Below, in pieces: positions 37,001 through 49,000 of a stretch of DNA of 64,000 nt. Origin of the DNA: Misgurnus anguillicaudatus (taxonomy: Eukaryota > Chordata > Actinopteri > Cypriniformes > Cobitidae). The position numbers and the translations under genes were made by a program. Position 1 is the stretch's first letter, and each line of letters opens with the position of its first letter. A model generated the notes under the pieces. It searched no databases. It was not told the origin of the DNA and saw only the letters and a list, made by a program, of their open reading frames with translations. The stretch covers positions 13,250,001 through 13,314,000 of the forward strand of contig NC_073358.2 in the NCBI RefSeq assembly GCF_027580225.2. Direction: 5' to 3'.

Positions 37001-40000
37001 CTCTTAGATATGGGTAGGATTCTTCCAAAAAACAACATTTTTGATAAAAAAATAATTTATTAAAGATCAGATTTCTATATGACGCATTCTACATGATATT
37101 AAGCCTTGATACAACATAAATGTATTATACAACGTGCATCTGCACAAAATGCAAAATTTAAACTAAGTTATATACTGGAGAAAAAGTTTAACTCCTGTTG
37201 TGGATGCGCATCATCAGCATGCTTTTAAACACGCCCAGTCAAAGCACAAGCTTCATAATATTAAGCAGCCTTAAGTCTTTTGCTATCATTTTAGCGATTA
37301 CTGTTAGCCCATGTCATGACGTCCTCTCACCTGTTCTCAGTCAAGATGAAATGCTTGTATGGCTCTCTGGTATCTCTTGACATTTGATGTTTAAATATGA
37401 GATGATAACCCATTGACCTTGTGACGATGACTGTATTCTCGTCTTACCAAAAGTGAATCCGAAAATCTGATCCTTTTTAACCATAAAATCACGTCATCCT
37501 TTTTAACCATAGTGCCTCGAATCGAGGTGTGTTCAGCTTCACAGCGTTGCTCGGATCGGCCGGTTGCCACGGCGCAGCTGTGCTGACATATCTGTTTGTT
37601 TTTGGATCATACATGTTAAATTACTGATGTCATAACCACAGAAAATAAATAAATAAACCCAGGAGCGAGCTACCTGCAATTAAGACAAAGGCTACCAGTA
37701 GTTCGCAAACAGCGACGTGTTGGAGACCCCTGATCTACAGTCACCCCCATAAATATTGGAACAGAAGCACATTCTGTGTTATTTTAGTTGTTTACCAAAA
37801 TGTATTACAGTTACAGTAATTTAGTGAATATTGGCCTGCACACTCCCAGCACTTCATGGAGGGTATTGACATTCAGAATGTCTGAAGGGCTTAGGAATCA
37901 CAAACATTCAAAATGCAACTGCCCATTATAAAGAGGCCAAAAGAAATATAACAGATGACTTAAAACTGTTTTGGGGACAGGTATGGGCTCTCCGTCAAAC
38001 CACCTGAAGCCTGTTCAAGGTCTGGAGCTGATACCAGGTGTGGCATTTGGAAGCATCCGGTTGCTCCCTCGGGTCCAAAAACGTGGCGCCGCATTTTGAC
38101 GTGTTTTCTCCTCATCATAGCAGAACCAACTTAAAATACTCCATCATTAATAATCAACCTCTTACGTGTTTGACATCATTCGAAACTGTAAAGGGTCTTC
38201 TTTAATTTGTGTACATTTCACAATAACAACAAATCTTTGTGTTTTTGTCAAATCAAGAAACCGTTAGAAATATCCCTTAGCAATTGAGCAAGTCCAATGT
38301 CTCAGCATCATGTTCACCACGTTTGATGTCAATCGCATGAATTCCCTAGGAGGAGTATTTAAAGGGAAACCAGGCAAGTCTGCGTAATATTTCTCTACGA
38401 GCTCCCCCTATTGTCTGAAAGTAAATGCTTTCAAACACACTGTCGTAAAAACTAACTGTTGTCCCTCCCCCCTCGGAACCAAGTTTATCAGCTTATTTCC
38501 AATCCAGTTAGGTTTCCCTTCTGTCAAGGGTTTTCGATGCTTCTTCCCTGGCTCTGCCATTTGCAACAATCGCTAGCCGTGTTTAGCTCGCCTGCCTCTG
38601 TGTTGTTTGCTGTAAAGTGATACTGCTTCTCGCGATATCTGAGACTTTGCAAGACTGAAGGACACCGGGTCGGATACAGCGAAGTTGCAAGTGGGGTATT
38701 CTTCCTACAGATGGTAGGGGCGGGCGAGAGAGACTTCATTCGTCCGGTAATGAGTCATTTAACCATATACCGACTTACGAAGATGATTTATTAACATAAA
38801 AATGCTGCCTTGTGTCCCTTTTAAAGTACACCACATTCACTTTTAAAACCATCCAAAATGGATGATTTCCTGTTGGGCGAAGCTAATAGGTTTGATTGGG
38901 AAAGTTGTTTGGGTCGATGAGATCTAAATAAGTACAAACTCTTGTACATGTGCGTACATGTTTCTCCGATCTGTGCACCAATGTTGGTTTTTGCATTACA
39001 GGGGGCACTACAAAGCCCTTTTGCCATGCCCTTGTTCCAGCCTTTGCCAGGTGATAAGGACGGACAACTTTGTTGTCTGTGTCAAATTTCAAGAGGTTTC
39101 GAGCATGTTAAGGCACCCAAAGTGCACACCAAGTGCTTAAATAGGCCTGAAAATGAAAGTAAAGTTTGACGTGTTGCCATGGGAACAGCGTTCGAGATAT
39201 CAAAAATACCTTCACAATTTATCACCTACAATGTCTTGGCATCATGTTGACCACTTTTGGTGTCAATCGCATGAATATCCTAGGAGGAGTATTTAAAAGA
39301 ACATTGCATACACCTTTGTGACTGACACACTTCCTGGCGCCTGGTGGTGGTGCTATACCCAGGAGTCACAATAGGCACATCGATGTGATCTGAATCTTCA
39401 GACGAACAAACAACCCGTGTGTCATCACAATAAGAAATTTTTTACCTTAGATATTAGACATTTCCTGTTTCTCTGATTTCGCCATAAATGTGTCACCTCG
39501 CCATGGCAGAACCTTTCGAGATATCAAAATTCCCTTCGCAATTTAACAAGTACAATGTCTCGACATCATGATCACCACGTTTTATGTCAATCCCATAAAT
39601 CCCCTAGGAGGAGAATTTAAAAGTTTACCGCATGCATTTTTTAAACAATCCAAAATGGCCGACCTTCTGTTGGGCGGAGCTATTAGGTTTGAGTGTGAAA
39701 GTTGTTCAGGCCGATGAGATCTATATACGTACCAACTTCCGTACATGTGCGTACATGTTTGCCCGATCTGCGCACTACTATTTGTTTTTGCATTACTGGG
39801 GGCGCTACAGAGCCCCTCTGCCACACCCGTATTCCAGCCTTAGCCCGGTCTTAATGGCCGACGACTCTGACGTCTGTGCCAAATTTCAAGAGTGTTCGAG
39901 TATGTTAAGGCAGGGGTTTTCAAACCTGTCCTGGAGGACCACCAGCACTGCACATCTTGCACGCCTCCCCTTTGTGACACACCTCATTTAGTTATCTTAC

Positions 40001-43000
40001 ACACCCAGTTCAGGTCTTGCAGTCTCTACTAATGAGCTGAAAATTTAAACCAGGTGTGTCTAATGAGGGAGACATGCAAATTGTGTAGTACTAGTGTTCC
40101 TCCAGGACAGGTTTGAAATCCCCCGTGTTAAGGGACCTAAAATGTCCCAAAAAATATATATAAATAAATAAATATGAGCAAAAACAATAGGGCTTCGCAC
40201 CTTTCGGTGCAGGCATTCTGGCTTGCTCCTTGGTGCTCGGGCCCTAATTAGAGCAAAAACAATAGGGCTTTGTACCTTTCTGGCCTGCTCCTCGGGCTCT
40301 GATAATCCTAAGGAAAACAATAGGACTGCGCACTTTTCGGTGCAGGCCATTCTGGACTGCTCCTTGGTGCTCGGGCTCTAATAAATTTGTGCAAAAACAA
40401 TAACAATTCGAGTAAAAACAATAGGGCTTTGCACCTTTCGAGCAGGCCATTGTGGCCTGCTCCTCAGTGCTCTGGCCCTAATAATAATTCGAGCAAAAAC
40501 AATAGGGCTTCGCACCTTTCGGTGCAGGCGATTCTGGCCTGCTCCTCTGTGCTCGGGGCCTAATAATAAATTTGAGGAAAAACAATCGGGCTTCGCACCT
40601 TTCGATGCAGTCCATTCTGCCTGCTCCTCTGTGCTCGGGCCCAAATAAACAGGGTGCGCATTTAGACATTTCTGTCTCTGCCAGCTGTCTCTCAAAACAT
40701 GTTACAAAAATCAATTGAAACTCTGCAAATACTTTTAATTATAATCGAAAACAAATATTGCCTGTTTATATAATCTGTATTGAAGTAAAGAGAGTACAGT
40801 TTTTCCTGGCTGAGCTCATTATCTCTAATGCGGTTACGCCCACAGATGGTACCCGCTATTCACTTGTTAATGAACAGACAAACAGTTTAAACAGTGCCAA
40901 ACAAAGCATAAAGTTTTATCAGATTTGAAGACTTTACTTTGTGCTTGGATGATAAACATTATACACACGCATGAGGAAGATCTTTAGTTATGTCTGGACA
41001 ATGAGGAACAGCAAAGAAACGTTCATCTTTAACATTACAGAACAATGGAAGACGCATTGGTGGAGGATAATATTCCTGAAGTAAGTCATTTATCCTCATT
41101 TATATTTGCTATCATGTAATATGGTTATGGCTTGTGCAGTTCAGCCTACATAGGCGACCTCAGCAGACTGCATGCTTCTGATTGTGAAACTTTTGCACTG
41201 TTTACAAACGAGGACGCGTGTAAAGTTACTCGCGTAATGGCAGATAACTCTCTACATGTCAAGCAGTTAAGACACGGTAATTCACTTTTGTATACTTCAT
41301 GTGTAGGATTACAAATTTATAAAATGTTATATCTAGGTTCCAATGTAATAGTATTTAAACTGAAAAAGTGATGTACATTGTGTTTTACATCTTGAGGTAA
41401 AGATTATGACATTCTACAATCAAGTCAGACAGCCCAGGTGGTTAAGACATTAACCTTTTGTCTTTATGCTCTTCCTGACAACTGTGCCTTCATCTCTATG
41501 CATTTGAAGGTATGGGCGATACAGTAAGGATGATTGGATTAGCACCTATGCATTTGAATGATACTGTTATGCTGATGAGATTAGGGCTGAAGCAATTCTG
41601 GTAACGGCTGATTCCTTGACTGAATTTACATGCTTTGTTTAAAGTTGAGTGCTTTGTATTCCATTTAGGGGACTGCCCCCTAAAATGTGTATAAATGCAA
41701 TCTAGGGCTACTGTAAGTCAGACTTGGTGACTGCAGCGCCCCGAGCTCTATGCTCTGATTTGAAGATCGCTTTCTGCAATAAAGACCAAATCCAAGTCTC
41801 CTGGTCTTCGCTAAAAAGGTTTACAACAGATGGTGTCGCGATCCGGATAGAGCTTCTCATTTCACCAAAAACATCTACAAACATCGCTCTAGACTGATAT
41901 TTTCAGCTCAACTTTGATTTGGTGAGTGTCACTCTATCAAAAGAACCTATACAGACCAGTACATGTGGTTAAGTGTTAACAAACAGCTGCAGGTTTCTGT
42001 TAGCAAATGTTGGTTTACCCTCTGTTTAGGCTGGGAAGATTAGCATAACGTGCTAATATTTGTGTTATCCTCTGTTTAGGCAGAGAAGAACTTTGGTTAT
42101 CCTCTGTTCAGCCAGAGAAGTTGTTTGGTTATCCTCTGTTCAGCCAGAGAAGAAGTTTAGTTATCCTCTGTTAAGCCAGAGAAGAAGTTTGGTTATCCTC
42201 TGTTCAGCCAGAGAAGTTGTTTGGTTATCCTCTGTTCAGCCAGAAAAGATGTTTGGTTATCCTCTGTTCAGCCAGAGAAGAAGTTTGGTTATCCTCTGTT
42301 CAGCCAGAGAAGAAGTTTGGTTATCCTCTGTTCAGCCAGAGAAGTTGTTTGGTTATCCTCTGTTTAGGCAGGGAAGTTTGGTTTAACCTGTTTATCACGG
42401 ATGTATAATAACACATGCATATGAGAAAATAGGTAATCCTCAGCTTTGCAAAACAAAAATTTGCGCTATCCTCTACTGTGTAAGGAAGGTTAACAACAGT
42501 GATTATCTGAATCAGTATAAAGAAAAATGGTTAAAAGGCATCATAGACTGACTCCCACAACTGAAGAAGGTGGTCTTGCGACACCTTTGTGGTCAGATAG
42601 CGAATTCAAATCACTTTTAGGAGTGCAAATGGACCTTATAGTCACTAAGAAAGTTAGACAAGAGCCAACTCAGAAGTATGAAATCCATCCAGACAAGACT
42701 TGATCTGTAGATGAGTGTAAAAGAGTATTAGGAGCATGTATTTGCAAGAACCATGTGAAAGGCATTATCTGCTGCCACAGAGAATTTGGTTTAACGCTAG
42801 CTACACAACAGCTTCAGCGTAAATCAGAACTAAAGGAACAAAACAAAGAACTCCGTGCTAGAGTATCCTATTTGACTAAGAAATTGAACCGCAACAAAGC
42901 TACAGTAAAAACTGATATGGAAGAAGTTAGTCAGCCTGATATGAATTATCCTGACTTACAAACTTTCTTTGAAACAGATGTAGCCATCCAATCAGTAGAT

Positions 43001-46000
43001 GATGTGCCTATAAACTCAGTGAAGGTATGTGGCGCTAGAAGAAGAACTCAGGGAATTGAGGGAGTTAAAAGTGTTCCTCTTAACTCTTCTGTTGTCCAAG
43101 TAAAAACTGTTACAGAAGCACTAGGACCTAAAGATATAGAGAGATTATCTCAGAACTTACCCTCAGCGCGCACACATTTTTGTGAATTTAGAAGAGCATT
43201 GATCGGCAAAATGCGTCTCTATGACATGTCGTTAGCAGAAGTAACACAGCTAATGTCACAAATTCTAACTGAATCTGAATTCAACAGTTATGAATCCGCT
43301 GTTACTTCTGAACTACAACATGCCAGTAAAAGCGATTTAAGAGAAGGTGTTTTAAAGATTCTAAAGAATATCATAGGACCCAAAATCGACTGGTCCAGAA
43401 TCACTAACTGTGTACAAATGAATGAAGAAACTGTGAGTGAATACACTAAAAGGTTTTGTCAGGCAGCTGTACCTTACAGTGGAATACTTGATGATCCTGA
43501 AAATGTGCTAGAGGACAAGGGACCTCTAGTCCGCATCTGGTCAGACGGCCTTGTAGCCGAGTACAGAAAAGCCTTACCATTCCTAGATCTAACTTGGTCT
43601 AACAAAACTCAGAAGTAACCTAGACAGTTTAGCTACATGGGAAAGAGATGATGATGTTAAGGCAAAAGTAAGAGTAGCAGCAGCTAAATTTTGCACAAGA
43701 AATCAAGAAAATAAATGTCATAGGAGGGACATCAAATGTCACTACTGCGGGAAGCAAGGGCATTATTTAAAAGAGTGTAGGAGAGGTAAAAAGATACTTG
43801 GAGAAATTAACAGTGTTTCTCAGCTCTTACAGAGTCTCCTTACAATACTGAAGCAGCCCCTCCCCTCTACACCCAATCTGTGGGGCAACTTGCTAAAAGT
43901 CTAAACATTAAGGCTGTGAGAGCTTATTGCTGTATTGAAATTTACAAGGATGAAAGACTCTTTTGTAAAGATTCATGCAACAAAAAAGTTGCAATTTTTC
44001 CTTTTATGTATAAGCGTGGCTGGGACTGCAATCGTGATTTAAACTGAAAATCACTTACTACCACCTCTTAAAAAGAATAGTTTACTCTCACAGCCCTAAA
44101 TGTCTTTAGCCAAAGTCAGTAATTTATACTGTCTTATGACGTCTACTATGACTGATTTTTCTTAGAGGTTTTTAGGGATTTTTTTACAGTTTAAAAGGGG
44201 GATGAGCTTATTTACAATCTAAGATGTTGATAGTGCTCATGTTGACAGGGACAAACTAGGACACACAGACCAGTGAGGAGCCCAGGGAAGATCCGAATGC
44301 AATAGGCTTCGGGGGCCAACCCTGCGGTGAAGACTCCCTCATAGGCCTTACCCATTCCACTAGTCCTTCCTTACCTCACTGTTCTTTAGGTGTCACAGGA
44401 ATTAAGAAATAGGGAAAGAAGGAACAATAATACCAGACTCGGACTGAACAGTTTTTTTTTACAACAAATACTGCTCTTCCGTCTTTTGTTTTCTTTCTTT
44501 CTTTGTGCAGATATCCCTTGATGGCTGTCCCAAGATCCATACACACCAACCTCCTTAACTGTATGAAGCCACAACCTCTAAAGACAATGAGACCCACTGC
44601 CAAGCCAACAGTCACGAAGAAAAAATACACAACGCAGAGAAACAAATACGGGAACTTAAGTCATCTCTCAGCATGATCAAGCAAAATTACACCAGATGAC
44701 TGAAGACAATTCTTTATGGTTTGGAAACCTGTTGGTAAATGTTTAGTTCAACAAACAACCCATGCTCATATCAAGGAGATGACAGTTCCAACCAAAAAAG
44801 ACTATTACCCGTAGGAACTTCACAGACTCTAGCTGCATGTTTGTTTCTGTGTCAGCATGCAGTTCGTCACTACAGACAATCCACACAGAACCTGTGCCTG
44901 TTGCAATCACAGGTTACAAGGATGAACTTTTAGTGTCTTAAATTGTATTTTGTGAGAGTTATTAGAACTCTCAAAGGGGGAACTGTAGGATTACAAATTT
45001 ATAAAATGTTATATCTAGGTTCCAATGTAATAGTATTTAAACTGAACTGTGTTTTACATCTTGAGGTAAAGATTATGACATTCTACAATCAAGTCAGGCA
45101 GCCCAGGTGGTTAAGACATTAACCTTTTGTCTTTATGCTCTTCCTGACCATTGGGTAGGGTACCAAGTTAAAGGTGATTGCTAAGCTCAAGGCACAACTG
45201 TGCCTTTATCTCTATGCATTTGAAGGTATGGGCGATACAGTAAGGATGATTGGATTAGCACCTATGCATTTGAATGATACTGTTATGCTGAAGAGATTAG
45301 GGCTGAAGCAATTCTGGTAATGGGCTGATTCCTTGACTGAATTTACATGCTTTGTTTAAAGTTGAGTGCTTTGTATTCCATTTAGGGGACTGCCCCCTAA
45401 AATGTGTATATGCAATGTAGGGCTACTGTAAGTCAGACTTGGTGACTGCAGCGCCCCGAGCTCTATGCTCTGATTTGAAGATCGCTTTCTGCAATAAAGA
45501 CTACTGCTCGAGGAAATCCAAGTCTCCTGGTCTTCGCTAAAAAGGTTTACGACACATGGGAACTTTAAGTAAGGCTGCAATGCAGGATGTTTTAAGTGTG
45601 TGCTGTATATGATTCCATATATTGTTTACATGCAACGCAATTGATTACGCACGAGTACTCGTGCACGCGATGCCATATGTGCCCTTTTTAAACCATTTAT
45701 ATGCGCTTACAGAAACACATTAAACGCATTACAACGCATTAAAACATTGTTGAAAACAGAATATTCTAACAATCAGTCGATGAGCATCTGAAAATGTAAA
45801 CAACAATGCTTCAGAAACACTTTCTGTTTCAGTTTGTAAGTTAACAGTTTTCTTTATCTCACATATATCTTAAAGATGTTTAACTTTTTGATTCATTTCT
45901 ATGTTCTGTTGGCTGTATTTTATCTCAATGTTTATGTAGTGTTAAAAAACTAAAACATGATGAAGTTCTATCTGGACCAGTATTTGCAGAACGGTCTATA

Positions 46001-49000
46001 TAACTAATCACTGAAGATGTTTATCTGAGATGTTCTGAATGTAGTTTATGTACATTGTACATGATAGTTTATCTGTATTTAGCGTTATCAGCAATGTTCC
46101 CTCTAAGCTGCGCGCGCGCGGCCGCGCAGGCCTGTCAAAGTGGCCGCGCAATAGATTTGTCAGACCGCGCACATTTTTCAGACCGCACATAAACATTGAT
46201 GCATTTGCTGTTGTAAAAGAATTAAGAGAGAGAGAAAGCGAGTGTTCTAGAAGGAGAAGAAACTTTCAACCAATCGCTGATCTTGCTACGGTGACAGACA
46301 CTTTTATGAGCCAGTGGTAGCAGCGCATTCAGTTTACACAGGTGCCAGCACGAGCACAGAGTGAGAGCTAGTCAGATGAGCAGCTTGCACGGGGCGATTT
46401 CAAGAAAATAAATTATTTATTAAGAGGAAAAGGTGATTCAAAACAGTGATTTAAAACAAATTATTGGATTCCTGAAGTGATGCGATAACTTGGAAAAGAT
46501 GTCGCTAGAGTGAGAAGAGAGCAAAATAGAGAATTAGAACGGAGGCAGATGCAGAATCACAGAGCATCAAAACACTGCGAATGAACTTCTTCTTTTAAAT
46601 AAGAAGTTAAAATTTATGCTTTGTTGAGTTATATTCTAAATATTAACTTGACATTATGGCATAAGTGTTGCAAATTTGGCGGCAAACAATGAGTTTTATT
46701 AGTTTGTTTACATTGGCCGTTGGTATATAACGAACGAGCCGAAGCTAACTTATTTACATTTGAAAGTTAACAGTCAAGTAAGTAAATGTGATTAAAAAAT
46801 AACATTTTAAGTGTCAATATCTTCAATAAGTGTTGAAACCACTGATCTATATCAGTGGTTGAAACCCTGAGTTATGTTGTTATTTGAAATGTTTACATGA
46901 TGCTTATTGATAAATCTGTTGAATTGAAGATTAATTACTGTTCTGCCTTGTGTTTTTACAAGGCTGGGTTTTTTGTGAGAATTGCGAACATGTGTGAAGT
47001 TCTCCTGCTCCATCTTGGACACGCGAGACAATTAAGTATATACTAAAGGTGTATACAAAAAGGCGAGCCAACCAGAACTGTGCTTTGAACTCATCAGAAC
47101 TGGTAGGAGGATATTTTTTTCTTTTTGTTTCGGACAACTACAAGGACGTGAATTCGCTGAAACTTCATTTTCCGTATTTTCTTGGATTTTCTTCAAAGGA
47201 CACTGACTTTGAACTGAACTATTTGAACTATTTAAAGGAACAAACGGTCCTTTGAACCGAATCAATTGATTCATGAATTCAACCCAACTGAGTCATTTAA
47301 CTCATTCACCGCCATTGACGAGTTATCTCGTCAATTATGAGTTAATATTTAACTAATAAACATGCCTTTCTGGACGAATTTCAAAGTGAAAGTGTAATAC
47401 CGCTTTTATCCACTAGATGGCGCCAATTTATCAAAAACGGAAGTTAAAAAGATTTAAATCATTTTGAACTGCCTTTATGTTTGATAGTCATTCTGAGTCT
47501 GATCTCTAACATAAATTCCTTTACAAAAACGCATTTTTTTAAGCTTTTTGCTCAAAATGTTGTATTTTTGAAGAGAAATATCCATATTTCATATAGGTCA
47601 AATTAAGTGGAAAAAGTAAATATATAATGAAACGTTTTTTCCCCATTTTGTTTGTTTGTTTGTTGTTTGTTTGAAAGCAGAGGGTGTGTTCTTTAATTTG
47701 ATATAATTTGTATGTTTATATATTTATAGAAGATAATTTTTCCTGCAAGGAATTTTGTGAAACTTTTGTTAAAATCACATAAATGCAGGTGGGCAACTTT
47801 TCTCAGAAAGGCTGGCGGTGAATGAGTTAAGTGAATCAAGAATTTGGATTACAAACAAAATGAAACAGTGTTACACTTTTACAAGTATTTTATTTATTTA
47901 TTTATTTATTTGCACTGTAGTATATGAGAACTGATTTTCAGCTTGAGTTGAACGGTTCAATCTGCTAAACCAAGGTACCTGGTAAATTCAAAGAGAGTGT
48001 TAATTACATGTATTGGGATTTATACACAGGCCCACATTGAACATTATACGTGTGTATACACTAAACCCCGTTACACGCTACACTGTCATCTCTTTGAATC
48101 TCCTATGGTTAACGCAGGCTCGTGGTCATTTTCGGCAGGTCGTGTGGTTGCGAATTGCTCACAGTACCGAAATGTGCGCTCAGAAAAAAAAGAATTTGCT
48201 CAGTGCTGAAAAAAATTAAAGGGAACATTGGTTATCAGTGATATTTACCCATCAGTTATGTATGTAAGCTTATGTGGTATTTCTGTGGACAATATATGCT
48301 AACAGCTGTTTATAACTCTCTTACAGGTCTGCATCACTCTCATCAGTATAAAACTATGAAGTGGAAAGACATTCACACTTTTTGAACTTAAAGTTACATG
48401 GTAACATGTGCCACATGACGTTTATGTAAGTTTCTTAGCATTGCTTGTATAAAGACTTTGGAAATGCCAGTTATCTGATGTTCATTTGTATCTTCAGGAA
48501 CTGTTGGTCACTGTTGGTCTAAAATAAAAGCTTCAATAATAAAAAAGCTTCAATATTAGTAAGGGCAGATTAGACTCCTAAAAAAGTCAGTCATGAGAGG
48601 ATAATGCGATCATCCACCAATGCTATCCTATATAGACGTACCAGATTTTTATGCTGCTGAGCTCACAAGTGTGTTTTTAGTCAGAATGTTGATCTGGTCA
48701 CTCTTAAGGTTCATGCCATCTCTCTGATGGATTTGTTGTGTTTTTGAAACCTAAATATGGTCTGTAGCACATGCATGGAGATCTCCCTGAACCGCAGGAT
48801 TTGGGTTCACAGCCACAGCTTCCAAATGCAAATGCCACATTTAAAATCAACTCCAGATCTTTAACATGCTTCAAATGGTTTAACAAATAGCTCATACTTG
48901 TATAAAACCGTTATTAAGACAACTGTCCCATTACTTTTGGCCTTTTTAAAAAGAGGGAGTTACTTTTTAAATGGCTGCAAATCCCCAACCATTAATCTAA

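Larger units (their letters stand above)
33612..37732. mobile_element. 4.1-kb hAT-type element carrying a Tc1 insertion
   Basis: Ends CAGGGGTCTCCAAC and GTTGGAGACCCCTG; flanks atctagag (33604-33611) and atctacag (37733-37740) match at 7 of 8. No hAT transposase was recognised. It contains a gata/gaca microsatellite at about 33985-34035 and the Tc1 copy at 34912-36537. It lies in the 15.6-kb skic3 intron. Confidence 0.8.
38280..40170. repeat. GGTGGCGCTA-type repeat family, with insertions
   Basis: A recurring block (tctcagcatcatgttcacca ... cctaggaggagtatttaaa) appears at 38297, 39230 and 39557, followed by blocks with cttcctgttgggcggagcta and cattacagggggcgctacag. It is the same family as 59560-62870. 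A TTAA element (38363-38820) and a hAT MITE (39911-40125) sit inside it. No coding capacity. Confidence 0.7.
41302..45554 (+). mobile_element. Gag-only endogenous LTR retroelement, copy 1 (older)
   Basis: Bounded by LTRs at 41302-41828 and 44984-45554 that start TGTAGGATTA and end in CA, with a 4-bp target duplication CATG (41298-41301, 45555-45558). A primer-binding site follows the 5' LTR after gatgg and a polypurine tract caaaggggg (about 44971-44980) precedes the 3' LTR. Between them are an array of stem-loop repeats and a broken gag gene; no protease, reverse transcriptase, integrase or complete env is present. It is antisense to skic3, inside its 15.6-kb intron. Confidence 0.9.

Noticed and set aside
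40060..40714. Minus-strand frames with repeated KVRSPIVFA peptides
   Set aside because: They arise from the tandem hairpin array and change frame between units.
42018..42378. Possible CRISPR-like array
   Set aside because: Units are contiguous 32-base repeats without unique spacers, in a vertebrate LTR leader.
42060..42386. 108-codon repetitive open frame in the LTR leader
   Set aside because: The 32-base period makes one DNA sequence read in three frames in turn; the frame is a by-product of the repeat and precedes gag.
43780..44980. Search for protease, reverse transcriptase or integrase in the LTR elements (also 52310-53230)
   Set aside because: No DTGA, YVDD-type or HHCC/DDE motifs were seen in any frame; the space is too short for pol.
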